A DNA stretch of 39,147 nt from Bacteroidota bacterium (GTDB taxonomy: Bacteria > Bacteroidota > Ignavibacteria > UBA10030). Shown here piece after piece: positions 1 through 6,941 of the stretch; position 1 is the stretch's first letter, and every line of letters begins with the position of its first letter. Location of the stretch: contig JAKAJH010000030.1 of NCBI GenBank assembly GCA_021813905.1, positions 1 through 39,147 of the forward strand. The letters run 5' to 3'. Both the position numbers and the translations under genes were made by a program. The notes beneath the pieces were generated by a model. That model was not told where the DNA came from and did no database searches. It saw only the letters and a program-made list of their open reading frames with translations.

Positions 1-1188
1 GGGGAACGCAGTGCGGAGTTGCCCGATCTGATCGGAGCACGTCTGATCGTGTCCGCGATCGTCTATCTTGTCATTGTCGCGGTCGCCCTGGTGCTGGTCG
101 ACGATCGCGCGACGTCGTCGCTGATGATCGTGATGTCGCTGGCGGTTTTCGCGCAGGCCGTCTGGCCCGACTGGTACTTCCAGGGCGTGGAGCGGGTCGC
201 GCCTCTTGCCGCTTCGCGCGTGCTCTCGTCGGCGGTGTATTTGGCCGTGATCATCGCAATGGTGCACTCGGTGCAGGATGTTCTGTGGGTGGCGGCGGGT
301 GCGCTGGCCGGTGACATCGTCGCGGCGGCATATCTAATCCGTCAGCTGAAGACGGCGGGATTGCATTTCGCCGTCCGGGTGAAGCCTGCGATCGTTTGCG
401 CCCTCCTGCTCCGGTCGTTCCCGCTGGCAGCCGGAGGGATCCTCGCGCACCTGAGCATCAACTATGCGCCGTTGGCGCTGGGCGCGCTGCGGACGACCTC
501 CGAGGTCGGCGTATACGGTGCCGCGAGCAAGCTGGTCTTCTTTCTGCTTGTGGGGGACCGGATCATGTCCACAGTGCTGCTGCCGGCGTCCGCCCGTTTG
601 CATGCGCGTTCGGCCGAAGAGCTTGCGGCAACGCTCGGAGAGGCTCTCCGCTGGATCCTCATGATCAGCCTGCCGGTGGCGGTGGGCGCCATGGTGTTGG
701 CCGGACCGATCATCGGAGCGGTCTTCGGCGACTCGTATCTGCCGGCGATTCCCGTGTTCCGGATCTTCATCTGGTACTTCTTCTTCACGATGCTGCACAC
801 CGTGTACACGTCGGGTCTCATCGCGACGGAGGGATTGAAAGCATACGGCTCGGTGATGCTCGCGACCGCCGGACTGTACGCGGTCACCGTCACGGCGGGG
901 GCGGCGTTTGCGGGACCGATCGGAGCCGCGTTCGGCGTTGTGCTGTCCGAAGGGATCAGTTTGATCCTGATGCGGCGCGCGCTTGCCGGTGCCGTGCGAC
1001 TGGCGCCGCCGAAAGGTACGCTGGGCATGATTGCGGCCGCCGGACTGATGGGCGTCGCGGTGTGGTCCGTTGCGGGACAATTCATCCTGCTTCCGCTGGC
1101 GGTCGGCATTGTCGCATATCCGGCGTTCGTGCTGCTGTTCCGCACTGCGGGACCGGCCGATCTCCGGCAATTCATCGGACGATTCTGA
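1..1188 (+). CDS. Polysaccharide flippase (Wzx/MATE-like), 5' truncated
   Basis: The frame is open from the first base, so the N-terminus lies outside the window; the TTG at 19 is only an internal codon. The visible 395 residues are almost entirely hydrophobic helices with short basic loops. The region YFQGVERVAPLAASRVLSS and the later LGALRTTSEVGVYGAASKL resemble oligosaccharide flippases of the MOP superfamily (Wzx/RfbX), which move undecaprenol-linked oligosaccharides across the inner membrane. About 400 residues are visible, so perhaps only the first one or two helices are missing. The stop overlaps the next start (ATGA at 1188), and a polysaccharide deacetylase and a glycosyltransferase follow, supporting a surface-polysaccharide operon. 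The substrate cannot be told from sequence. Confidence 0.82.
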   Translation, partial: GERSAELPDLIGARLIVSAIVYLVIVAVALVLVDDRATSSLMIVMSLAVFAQAVWPDWYFQGVERVAPLAASRVLSSAVYLAVIIAMVHSVQDVLWVAAGALAGDIVAAAYLIRQLKTAGLHFAVRVKPAIVCALLLRSFPLAAGGILAHLSINYAPLALGALRTTSEVGVYGAASKLVFFLLVGDRIMSTVLLPASARLHARSAEELAATLGEALRWILMISLPVAVGAMVLAGPIIGAVFGDSYLPAIPVFRIFIWYFFFTMLHTVYTSGLIATEGLKAYGSVMLATAGLYAVTVTAGAAFAGPIGAAFGVVLSEGISLILMRRALAGAVRLAPPKGTLGMIAAAGLMGVAVWSVAGQFILLPLAVGIVAYPAFVLLFRTAGPADLRQFIGRF

Positions 1189-2756
1189 TGCAGATTCAGG
1201 CAGGGATCATCGGCGCTCCGGAACCATGGCGGTCGGTCCTGCGGCAGGAAGGTCTCGCCGCCGCTCCCGTGCACGGCGCTCCCGATCCGCATGTGCATGC
1301 GATCGTCGTGACCGGCGGCGTTCTCGAAGGAACGGCGCTGGCCGGCGTCCGGACGTATCTGAATGACGGCGGCGCAGTGCTGACATCGACGGCAAATCTT
1401 TCCCATCTCGCCGGTCTGCGCGTGGAAACGCGCCGCATCCGTACCGTCTATCCGCACCACGATCCGGAGTTCCCCGGTCTGGATCCTGTCGACCTCGATC
1501 TGCGCTTGCCGACGCCTGTCGCCGGCAATATTTTGCGGACCGCCGACAACATCCGCACCGGATTTCTCGGTAAGGTCGGAAACGGGTTTCTGATCGCTTT
1601 GCCGTTCGATGTGAAGGACGTCTTCCTCGACGATCGTTCGACCACCCGCTCGTTCTACAGCCCCGCCGCCCGGCGTCCCTTCGAAACCGTCTCGACCGTC
1701 TCGAAAGGATCGGCCCGCGCCCTGATCGCGAGGAGTCTTGAGCTGCTCGTGCACCGGCGGGAACTGCCGTACGCGCACGTGTGGTACTATCCGGACGGAG
1801 CGCCGTCCGTGTTCGCCTTTCGCATCGACACCGACTTCGGGACCGCGGCACAGATCGACGCGCTTGCGGAGACGCTCCGGCGTGCGGGCGTCCGGGCGAC
1901 ATGGTTCGTGGATGTCGGGAGCCAGCGCGCGCATCTGGAGCGCTACGCGGCGATGGATCGGGATGAGATCGGCATTCACTGTTCTGCACATGTGCGCCCG
2001 GTTGAGGCATCAGCGGTCGCGCAGGACATCGCGGAAGCACGCCGCGTGCTGCAGCAGGCCGGCATCGAGCCCGTCGGATATGCCGCGCCGTACGGCACGT
2101 GGAATGCCGCGGTGGCGTCGGCGGTGAATACGTCCGGACTCGCGTATTCGTCAGAGTTTTCGTACGACTACGATGACCTCCCGTCGCGGCCACAGGGTCC
2201 GACGGGCAGCGGCGTTCTGCAGATCCCCGTACATCCGATCTGCATCGGAAGCATGAAGCGTCACGGATACGGCCTGCAGGAGATGCGCGCCTACGTCGAC
2301 CGCGTCCGGGAAGGCAAATTGCGCCGGAGGGAGCCGCTCGTCTTCTATCATCATCCGCGGGACGGAAACGAAGCGGTCCTTGAGCAGCTCTTTGAACGGA
2401 TCTTCACAGCCGGCATCCCCCACCTGACGCTCGCGGAAATGGCTTCGTGGTGGAATGACCGGGATGCGGTCGTCGGTCGCGTGATCGCGGATCGCGGGAG
2501 CATCACCGTGCAGGGCTCCGGACAGAATCCCCGCATCCGGGTGCGCGTCAGCATGCCGGACGGGCGCGAAACGCTCGTGCCATTCGGTACGACGATCGTA
2601 CCCTCGTCGGAGAAATGGAGCGTGTCCGAGCCGGCGGTGATCCCGGCGGACATCACGCGTGCGCGGCGCTTCAACTACCGCATTCCGCTGGTGCGCGGAC
2701 TGGATCGCACCATCGGCGCGCTGCAGAACAGGGTGCGCAAGAAAGGGAAGCACTGA
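1188..2756 (+). CDS. Polysaccharide deacetylase (NodB/CE4-like) with N-terminal amidotransferase-like domain
   Basis: The start is the ATG at 1188, overlapping the flippase stop, and gives 522 aa. Residues about 1-200 resemble a class I glutamine-amidotransferase-like or biotin-ligase N-type fold (AIVVTGGVLEG, YLNDGGAVL) without a clear catalytic Cys. From about residue 205 a NodB-like deacetylase follows: motif 1 is FRIDTDFG, keeping the D-x-D of the usual TFDDG; motif 2 is HCSAH, the metal-binding HxxxH; motif 3 is AAPYGTWN. A C-terminal part of about 90 aa has beta character and ends in a basic tail. CE4 enzymes remove acetyl groups from polysaccharides using a metal. No signal peptide is visible, so action at the cytoplasmic side or on precursors is possible. 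The altered first motif leaves activity uncertain. It overlaps the next gene by ATGA. Confidence 0.8.
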   Translation: MQIQAGIIGAPEPWRSVLRQEGLAAAPVHGAPDPHVHAIVVTGGVLEGTALAGVRTYLNDGGAVLTSTANLSHLAGLRVETRRIRTVYPHHDPEFPGLDPVDLDLRLPTPVAGNILRTADNIRTGFLGKVGNGFLIALPFDVKDVFLDDRSTTRSFYSPAARRPFETVSTVSKGSARALIARSLELLVHRRELPYAHVWYYPDGAPSVFAFRIDTDFGTAAQIDALAETLRRAGVRATWFVDVGSQRAHLERYAAMDRDEIGIHCSAHVRPVEASAVAQDIAEARRVLQQAGIEPVGYAAPYGTWNAAVASAVNTSGLAYSSEFSYDYDDLPSRPQGPTGSGVLQIPVHPICIGSMKRHGYGLQEMRAYVDRVREGKLRRREPLVFYHHPRDGNEAVLEQLFERIFTAGIPHLTLAEMASWWNDRDAVVGRVIADRGSITVQGSGQNPRIRVRVSMPDGRETLVPFGTTIVPSSEKWSVSEPAVIPADITRARRFNYRIPLVRGLDRTIGALQNRVRKKGKH

Positions 2757-3787
2757 TGCGTGTCGGCTTCGCCAGCAATCAGGCGGTCTCGCTTACTCAC
2801 GGCGGCGTCCGCACGCAGATGCGGGAAACGAAAGCTTCGCTCGAAGCGCTGGGCGTGCAAGTCGACGTGCTCAACGCCGCGGAATCGCTCGATCCTTCGC
2901 GGTACGACGTCATCCACATCTTCACGGCGAACATCGGCACGTACCATCTTGCCCGGGCGCTTCGCCTCCAGGGCTGTCCGCTGGTGATCTCTCCGGTTTT
3001 CTACACGCGACGCTCGCGGGCCGTCGTTCGCGCGGTCGTATCGGCCGACAAGCTGGTGAACCGGTTCGTGCGCGGCGTGTGGACGGATTACGGGCTGATG
3101 GCCGAAATGTGCGGATGGGCCGCCGCCGTGCTGCCGAATACAAAAGAGGAAGCCGATCTCTTCACGAGGGCGCTGGGCATTCCGGCGGACCGCGTGACGG
3201 TCGTGCCGAACGGCGTCGAAGCGCGCTTCGCCGACGCGTCGCCGGACCTCTTCCGAACGCAGGAGGGGATGGAGCGGTTCATCCTGTGCGTCACGCACAT
3301 CGGCCCGGAGCGCAAGAATGTCGCCCGGCTCGTGGAGGCGCTCGAAGGCGTCGGGCATCCGGCCGTGGTCATCGGGCCGGTGGAGCAATCGGCGGCGGGC
3401 GTGCGCATCATGGAACGCGCTGCGCGGAATCCGCGTTTGCGATTCATCCGGGAGCTTGCGCATACCGATCCGCTGCTGGCGTCCGCCTATGCGGCGTGTG
3501 ATGTCTTCGTCCTGCCGTCGCTGTTCGAAACGCCGGGCATTGCGGCGCTTGAAGCGGCGCTGACGGGGGCGAAAATCGTTGTGACGGCCCACGGCGGGAC
3601 CCGGGAGTACTACGGCGGTGAAGCGGAGTACGTCAATCCTGCCCTGACGGGCGACATTCGCCGGGGCATCGAGGCCGCGTTGCGCAAGCCGCGGACGAAC
3701 GTGCTGCGGGATCGCGTGCGGGCGAACTTCACCTGGGATCGGGTGGCCGCGCGCACGAAGGCGGTGTACGAGTCCGTTGCGCGCTGA
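2756..3787 (+). CDS. Glycosyltransferase family 4 (group 1)
   Basis: The ATG at 2756 overlaps the previous stop and begins MRVGFASNQAVSLTHGGV, a normal GT-B N-terminus with a glycine-rich acceptor loop; the product is 343 aa. The C-terminal half shows the hallmark nucleotide-sugar region VVPNGVEARF and the E-x7-E segment in LPSLFETPGIAALEAA, followed by the usual AHGGTREYYGG loop. GT4 enzymes transfer sugars from nucleotide donors with retention, here probably onto a lipid-linked or cell-surface glycan. The three overlapping genes 1-3787 read as one translationally coupled operon. Donor and acceptor are unknown. The longer frame upstream (from 2615) is just overlap with the deacetylase. Confidence 0.87.
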   Translation: MRVGFASNQAVSLTHGGVRTQMRETKASLEALGVQVDVLNAAESLDPSRYDVIHIFTANIGTYHLARALRLQGCPLVISPVFYTRRSRAVVRAVVSADKLVNRFVRGVWTDYGLMAEMCGWAAAVLPNTKEEADLFTRALGIPADRVTVVPNGVEARFADASPDLFRTQEGMERFILCVTHIGPERKNVARLVEALEGVGHPAVVIGPVEQSAAGVRIMERAARNPRLRFIRELAHTDPLLASAYAACDVFVLPSLFETPGIAALEAALTGAKIVVTAHGGTREYYGGEAEYVNPALTGDIRRGIEAALRKPRTNVLRDRVRANFTWDRVAARTKAVYESVAR

Positions 3788-3793
3788 ACCGGG

Positions 3794-3824
3794 TTCCCAT
3801 TCCCTGAAAAAGCGCCTATATTGA
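3794..3824 (+). promoter_or_regulatory. Candidate promoter for ymdB-folD
   Basis: TTC at 3794-3796, a 20-nt spacer, then TATATTGA at 3817-3824. This is one base from the TTG-N20-TAnnTT pattern seen before several other genes in the window. It lies in the 82-bp gap after the glycosyltransferase, so ymdB probably starts a new transcript. Confidence 0.4.
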
Positions 3825-3827
3825 AAT

Positions 3828-3841
3828 GCCCTCCGGAGGGC
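3828..3841. repeat. Perfect 14-bp palindrome GCCCTCCGGAGGGC
   Basis: A perfect 14-bp palindrome starts about 4 nt after the putative -7 box and ends before the ribosome binding site (GAAAGGAAA near 3852-3860). It would sit at the very 5' end of the ymdB transcript or act as an operator. It has no T-run, so it is not a standard terminator. Confidence 0.5.
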
Positions 3842-3869
3842 GATCGAACAGAAAGGAAATGAACGCGCA

Positions 3870-4664
3870 GTGGCAAAGCTTCTGAATATCCTCTTCATCG
3901 GCGACATCAACGGCAAACCGGGCCTGACGCTGGTCAGCTCGATCATCAAGCAGTACATCCAGAAGTACCAGCTCGATTTCATCGTCGCGAATGGCGAGAA
4001 CCTGACGGAAGGCAAAGGGATCTCGGAGGAGGACGCGAAAGCGCTCTTCGACCTCGGGATCAACGTCATCACGACGGGAAACCACCTCTGGGACCGCTGG
4101 CAGGCGAAAGCTCTGCTGTCGAAGGAGCGCAATCTCCTTCGTCCGCTCAACTATCCGCGCGAGAATCCCGGCAATGGACTGGTGGTGTACGACCTGAAAG
4201 AAAAGGGGCAGGTCGGCGTGGTGAATCTGCAGGGTCGCACCTACATGCAGAGCATCGACGATCCGTTCAAGGCGGCGGACTGGGCCATCAGCAAGCTGGC
4301 GAACGACACCAAGGTGATCCTGATCGACATCCATGCCGAGGCGACGGCCGAGAAGATGGCGCTGGCCTGGCATCTGGACGGACGCGTCAGCGCGGTGTTC
4401 GGCACGCATACGCACATTCCGACCGCCGACGCGCGCATCCTGCCGAACGGAACCGCGTACATCACGGATGTCGGCATGAGCGGTCCGTACGATTCCGTCA
4501 TCGGCATGAAGAAGGAAGTGGCCATCCGGCGGTTCCTCTTCCAGACCCCGTACAAGTTCGAGCTGGCCGAGCACGACGTGCGCATGTGCGCGGTCTACGT
4601 GCAGGTCGACGCGGAGACCGGCAAATCGACGAAGATCGAATCGATCGTGTTCCCGGCGTTCTGA
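3870..4664 (+). CDS. ymdB: TIGR00282/YmdB-family metallophosphoesterase
   Basis: The 264-aa product starts at GTG 3870 with an upstream GAAAGGAAA. The metal ligands of this calcineurin-like family are visible: FIGDINGKPG near the N-terminus (D-x-N/G-x-x-G), VANGENLTEGKG, TTGNHLWDR (GNH), DIHAEATAEK and GTHTHIPTADARIL, ending with the conserved YITDVGMSGPYDSVIGM. Family members are cytoplasmic phosphodiesterases; Bacillus YmdB cleaves 2',3'-cAMP and is needed for biofilm and nanotube phenotypes. Length matches the family. folD follows after 32 bp and is probably co-transcribed. The function here is assigned by family; the physiological substrate is not known from sequence. Confidence 0.92.
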   Translation: MAKLLNILFIGDINGKPGLTLVSSIIKQYIQKYQLDFIVANGENLTEGKGISEEDAKALFDLGINVITTGNHLWDRWQAKALLSKERNLLRPLNYPRENPGNGLVVYDLKEKGQVGVVNLQGRTYMQSIDDPFKAADWAISKLANDTKVILIDIHAEATAEKMALAWHLDGRVSAVFGTHTHIPTADARILPNGTAYITDVGMSGPYDSVIGMKKEVAIRRFLFQTPYKFELAEHDVRMCAVYVQVDAETGKSTKIESIVFPAF

Positions 4665-4696
4665 ACGTCTCATCATCCACACATCGGACACAGGCT

Positions 4697-5590
4697 ATGG
4701 CGGCAGCACTGATCGACGGAAAGAAGATCGCTGAAGAAATCCGGCAGGAAGTGAAGGATGAAGCCGGGCGGCTGCGGGAGAAGAGCGGCGTCGTGCCGGG
4801 ACTGGCGTTCATCCTGGTCGGCGACAATCCGGCGTCTGAGTCGTACGTGCGGTCGAAGGGAAAAGCGTGCGAGGAGACGGGATTCTATTCAATCACCGAA
4901 CGCATGAGTGCGGACACGACGGAAGAGGCGCTGTTGGCGCAGGTGAAACGGTTCAACACCGACCCGAAGATCCACGGCCTGTTGGTGCAACTGCCTCTCC
5001 CAAAGCAGATCAATGAGCAGAAGGTCATCGAAGCGGTCAGCCCGCAGAAGGATGTCGACGGCTTTCATCCCTACACGGTCGGTCGATTGGTCATCGGTGA
5101 AGACACCTTTAAGCCGTGCACGCCGGCAGGGGTGCAGGAACTGCTGATGCGGAGCGGAAACGATCCGTCGGGCAAGCACGTGGTCATCGTCGGACGCAGC
5201 AACATCGTGGGCAAGCCCGTGGCGAACATTCTGCTGCAGAAGATGACGGGTGCGAACGCGGTTGTGACCGTCGCGCACACGGGCGCTAGGGACATTGCGT
5301 ACTACACGAAGCAGGCGGACATTCTGATCGCAGCGATCGGACGGCCCGAGGCGATCCGCGGAGACATGCTCAAACCGGGCGTGGTCGTGATCGACGTCGG
5401 CATCAACCGGATTCCGGATGCCTCGAAGAAAAGCGGGCATCGGCTCGTCGGGGATGTGCATTTCGCCTCGGCTTCGGAGGTCGCGCGGGCCATCACGCCG
5501 GTTCCGGGCGGCGTCGGCCCGATGACCATCGCCATGCTCATGAAGAACACCCTCAAGGCGGCAAAGCTCCTTACAGCCCCGTCGAACTGA
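4697..5590 (+). CDS. folD: Bifunctional methylene-THF dehydrogenase/cyclohydrolase FolD
   Basis: The start at ATG 4697 gives 297 aa. FolD oxidises 5,10-methylene-THF with NADP and hydrolyses the methenyl product to 10-formyl-THF in the cytosol. Characteristic blocks are all present: the catalytic-Lys region SESYVRSKGKACEE (Y-x3-K), HGLLVQLPLPK, PQKDVDGFHPYTVGRL, PCTPAGVQELL, the NADP loop VIVGRSNIVGKPVANIL and the C-terminal TPVPGGVGPMTIAMLM. Nothing is missing. It follows ymdB at 32 bp and is closed by a strong intrinsic terminator, so ymdB-folD looks like a two-gene transcript. A longer frame from 4586 overlaps ymdB and is not needed. Confidence 0.96.
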   Translation: MAAALIDGKKIAEEIRQEVKDEAGRLREKSGVVPGLAFILVGDNPASESYVRSKGKACEETGFYSITERMSADTTEEALLAQVKRFNTDPKIHGLLVQLPLPKQINEQKVIEAVSPQKDVDGFHPYTVGRLVIGEDTFKPCTPAGVQELLMRSGNDPSGKHVVIVGRSNIVGKPVANILLQKMTGANAVVTVAHTGARDIAYYTKQADILIAAIGRPEAIRGDMLKPGVVVIDVGINRIPDASKKSGHRLVGDVHFASASEVARAITPVPGGVGPMTIAMLMKNTLKAAKLLTAPSN

Positions 5591-5619
5591 TCCCGCCGTT
5601 CAATTTCAGACTTTCCACC

Positions 5620-5645
5620 AACGGGCAGAAATGCCCGTTTTTTGT
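5620..5645 (+). terminator. Rho-independent terminator after folD
   Basis: Perfect 8-bp stem AACGGGCA (5620-5627), GAAA tetraloop, TGCCCGTT (5632-5639), followed by a T-run. It lies 30 bp after the folD stop and separates folD from the light-response genes. Confidence 0.92.
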
Positions 5646-5698
5646 TTGATTTCACAGGTTCTGCTGTTCAGATTCCAAGGAACGCATTCTGTCTGCAC

Positions 5699-5719
5699 TA
5701 TGTTAAAACGGGTAAAACG
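5699..5719 (+). promoter_or_regulatory. Candidate promoter/operator of the CarH-like regulator
   Basis: A TAnnTT box (TATGTTAA, 5699-5706) overlaps two adjacent 9-mers, GTTAAAACG (5702-5710) and GGTAAAACG (5711-5719), 37 nt before the regulator start. The nearest upstream TTC (5673-5675) is 23 nt away, longer than the N20 spacing of other promoters here. MerR-type regulators often act on promoters with unusual spacers, and direct repeats over the -7 region would suit autorepression. The pairing of these repeats with the downstream regulator is inference. Confidence 0.35.
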
Positions 5720-5755
5720 TGCATATCGCTCAAACAGGGCAAGTCAGATAAAACC

Positions 5756-6643
5756 ATGAGATCGATCTATTCAACGACGGACCTGGCGAATCTGCTGGAA
5801 GTGAACGAATCGACGATCAAGCGATGGGCGGACAGCGGGCACATCGAGTGCGTCAAGACCAAGGGAGGGCACCGGCGATTCCCGATCGCGGCCGTTCTTC
5901 GGTTCGCTCAAGAGAATAGAATCGCATTGCGGGGCTTCGGCTTCGGCGAATTTCCCGACGGCGACATGCAGGCGCATCTGGCGGCCGGCAATATCTCCAA
6001 ACTGATTCCTGAGCTTAAGCGGGCGGCACTGAGCGGCAAGATCGACCTCGCGCTCGAGATCCTTCGCGTCGGCATCGCCGCCCGACCGCATCTGCTCTCT
6101 CTTTACCACGATGTCGTTTTTCCGCCGCTGGTGCAGATCGGAGAGCAATGGGAAAAGGGGACGCTCACCGTGGACGAAGAACATCTCGCGTCGCGGACCA
6201 TTCGCGAAGCCACGGCGCGATTGCAGGCGGAGCTGTTTCAGAAGCCCTCGGTCCGGCGCACGGTCCTGCTTGCCTGCTACGAAGACGAACTGCACGATTT
6301 CAGTACGCAATGTGTCGCCAACTATTTTGAAAGTGAGGGATGGAAGACCGTGTTTCTCGGGCAGGCGACACCCACGGACTCGGTGGTACACGCCGTCCGG
6401 AAACATCAGCCGGAGGTCACGGTCGTGAGCACCATTGCCCTGACGGACGAGCGGAAATTCATCCGCGATATGAACGAGGCCGTCGCACCGGCGACTCGTT
6501 CGGTGGGCGGCATGCTGGTGATCGGCGGCCCCCGCACCCGCGAGCGCTTCGCCGGAACAGTCCAGGCCGACATGCTCACGGATTCGATCCTTCAGTACGA
6601 GTCGCTAACGACGCGTCCGATCCCGCCGGCAGCAGCGCTGTGA
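5756..6643 (+). CDS. carH: CarH/LitR-like B12-dependent MerR-family photoreceptor repressor
   Basis: The start at ATG 5756 gives 295 aa. Residues 1-70 are a MerR winged helix (YSTTDLANLLEVNESTIKRW, then KTKGGHRRFP). Residues about 95-170 form the four-helix cap of B12-binding regulators, and the rest is a Rossmann-type cobalamin domain. The light-sensing motif W-x9-E-H is exact (W132, E142, H143), and the cobalamin loop keeps E-x-H (E178, H180), though the usual Gly two residues later is replaced by Ser (ELHDFS). In Thermus CarH the matching residues are W131, E141, H142 and H177: adenosylcobalamin holds the repressor as a DNA-bound tetramer in the dark, and light breaks it. The neighbouring photolyase is a typical target. 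Adenosylcobalamin binding here is inferred from these residues. Confidence 0.88.
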   Translation: MRSIYSTTDLANLLEVNESTIKRWADSGHIECVKTKGGHRRFPIAAVLRFAQENRIALRGFGFGEFPDGDMQAHLAAGNISKLIPELKRAALSGKIDLALEILRVGIAARPHLLSLYHDVVFPPLVQIGEQWEKGTLTVDEEHLASRTIREATARLQAELFQKPSVRRTVLLACYEDELHDFSTQCVANYFESEGWKTVFLGQATPTDSVVHAVRKHQPEVTVVSTIALTDERKFIRDMNEAVAPATRSVGGMLVIGGPRTRERFAGTVQADMLTDSILQYESLTTRPIPPAAAL

Positions 6644-6689
6644 CTGCCTGATCGCCGAAATGCATTTTCGCAGAAGAAAGGAAGATCTG

Positions 6690-6941
6690 ATGTCTCACGC
6701 GCTCCCGCTTTCCGCTCCGGCAACCTTTCGCATGATGCGGTCGTCCCGACCGCCGGCGGATCTCGAACTTGAGCAGCTGAAAGAAGACTACCGCCGCCAG
6801 ATCATCAGCGCCGGCGATGATGTGAACCGCGACGGATTGCTGAAAACACCCGATCGTGGCACGCACCGGAGCGCCTGTTGTGCCGTCGGGGAGACTGGGA
6901 GGCAGGCCTCCGGAAGCGCGTCCGTGAGGGACAACAAATGA
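6690..6941 (+). pseudogene. Truncated GTP cyclohydrolase I (folE) remnant
   Basis: A well-placed Shine-Dalgarno (AAAGGAAG, about 6677-6684) precedes ATG 6690 and an 83-aa frame. Residues about 30-55 (LKEDYRRQIISAGDDVNRDG then LLKTPDR) match the N-terminal helix and the D-x-x-R-x-G-L-x-x-T-P-x-R signature of FolE. The expected continuation (VAKA and the whole catalytic domain with its Cys/His zinc ligands) is absent; the frame instead runs through unrelated residues to a stop overlapping the photolyase start (ATGA at 6938). A different frame of the same DNA reads WHAPERLLCRRGDWEAGL, which looks protein-like but was not recognised. The simplest reading is a deletion that removed most of folE and left a short translated leader coupled to the photolyase. 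FolE makes pterin precursors, so its loss may affect the antenna cofactor or be covered elsewhere. Confidence 0.6.

Noticed and set aside
462-1991. Long minus-strand open frame (about 509 codons) opposite the flippase and deacetylase
   Set aside because: Arg/Pro/His-rich translation without domains; mirror frame of two clear plus-strand genes in GC-rich DNA.
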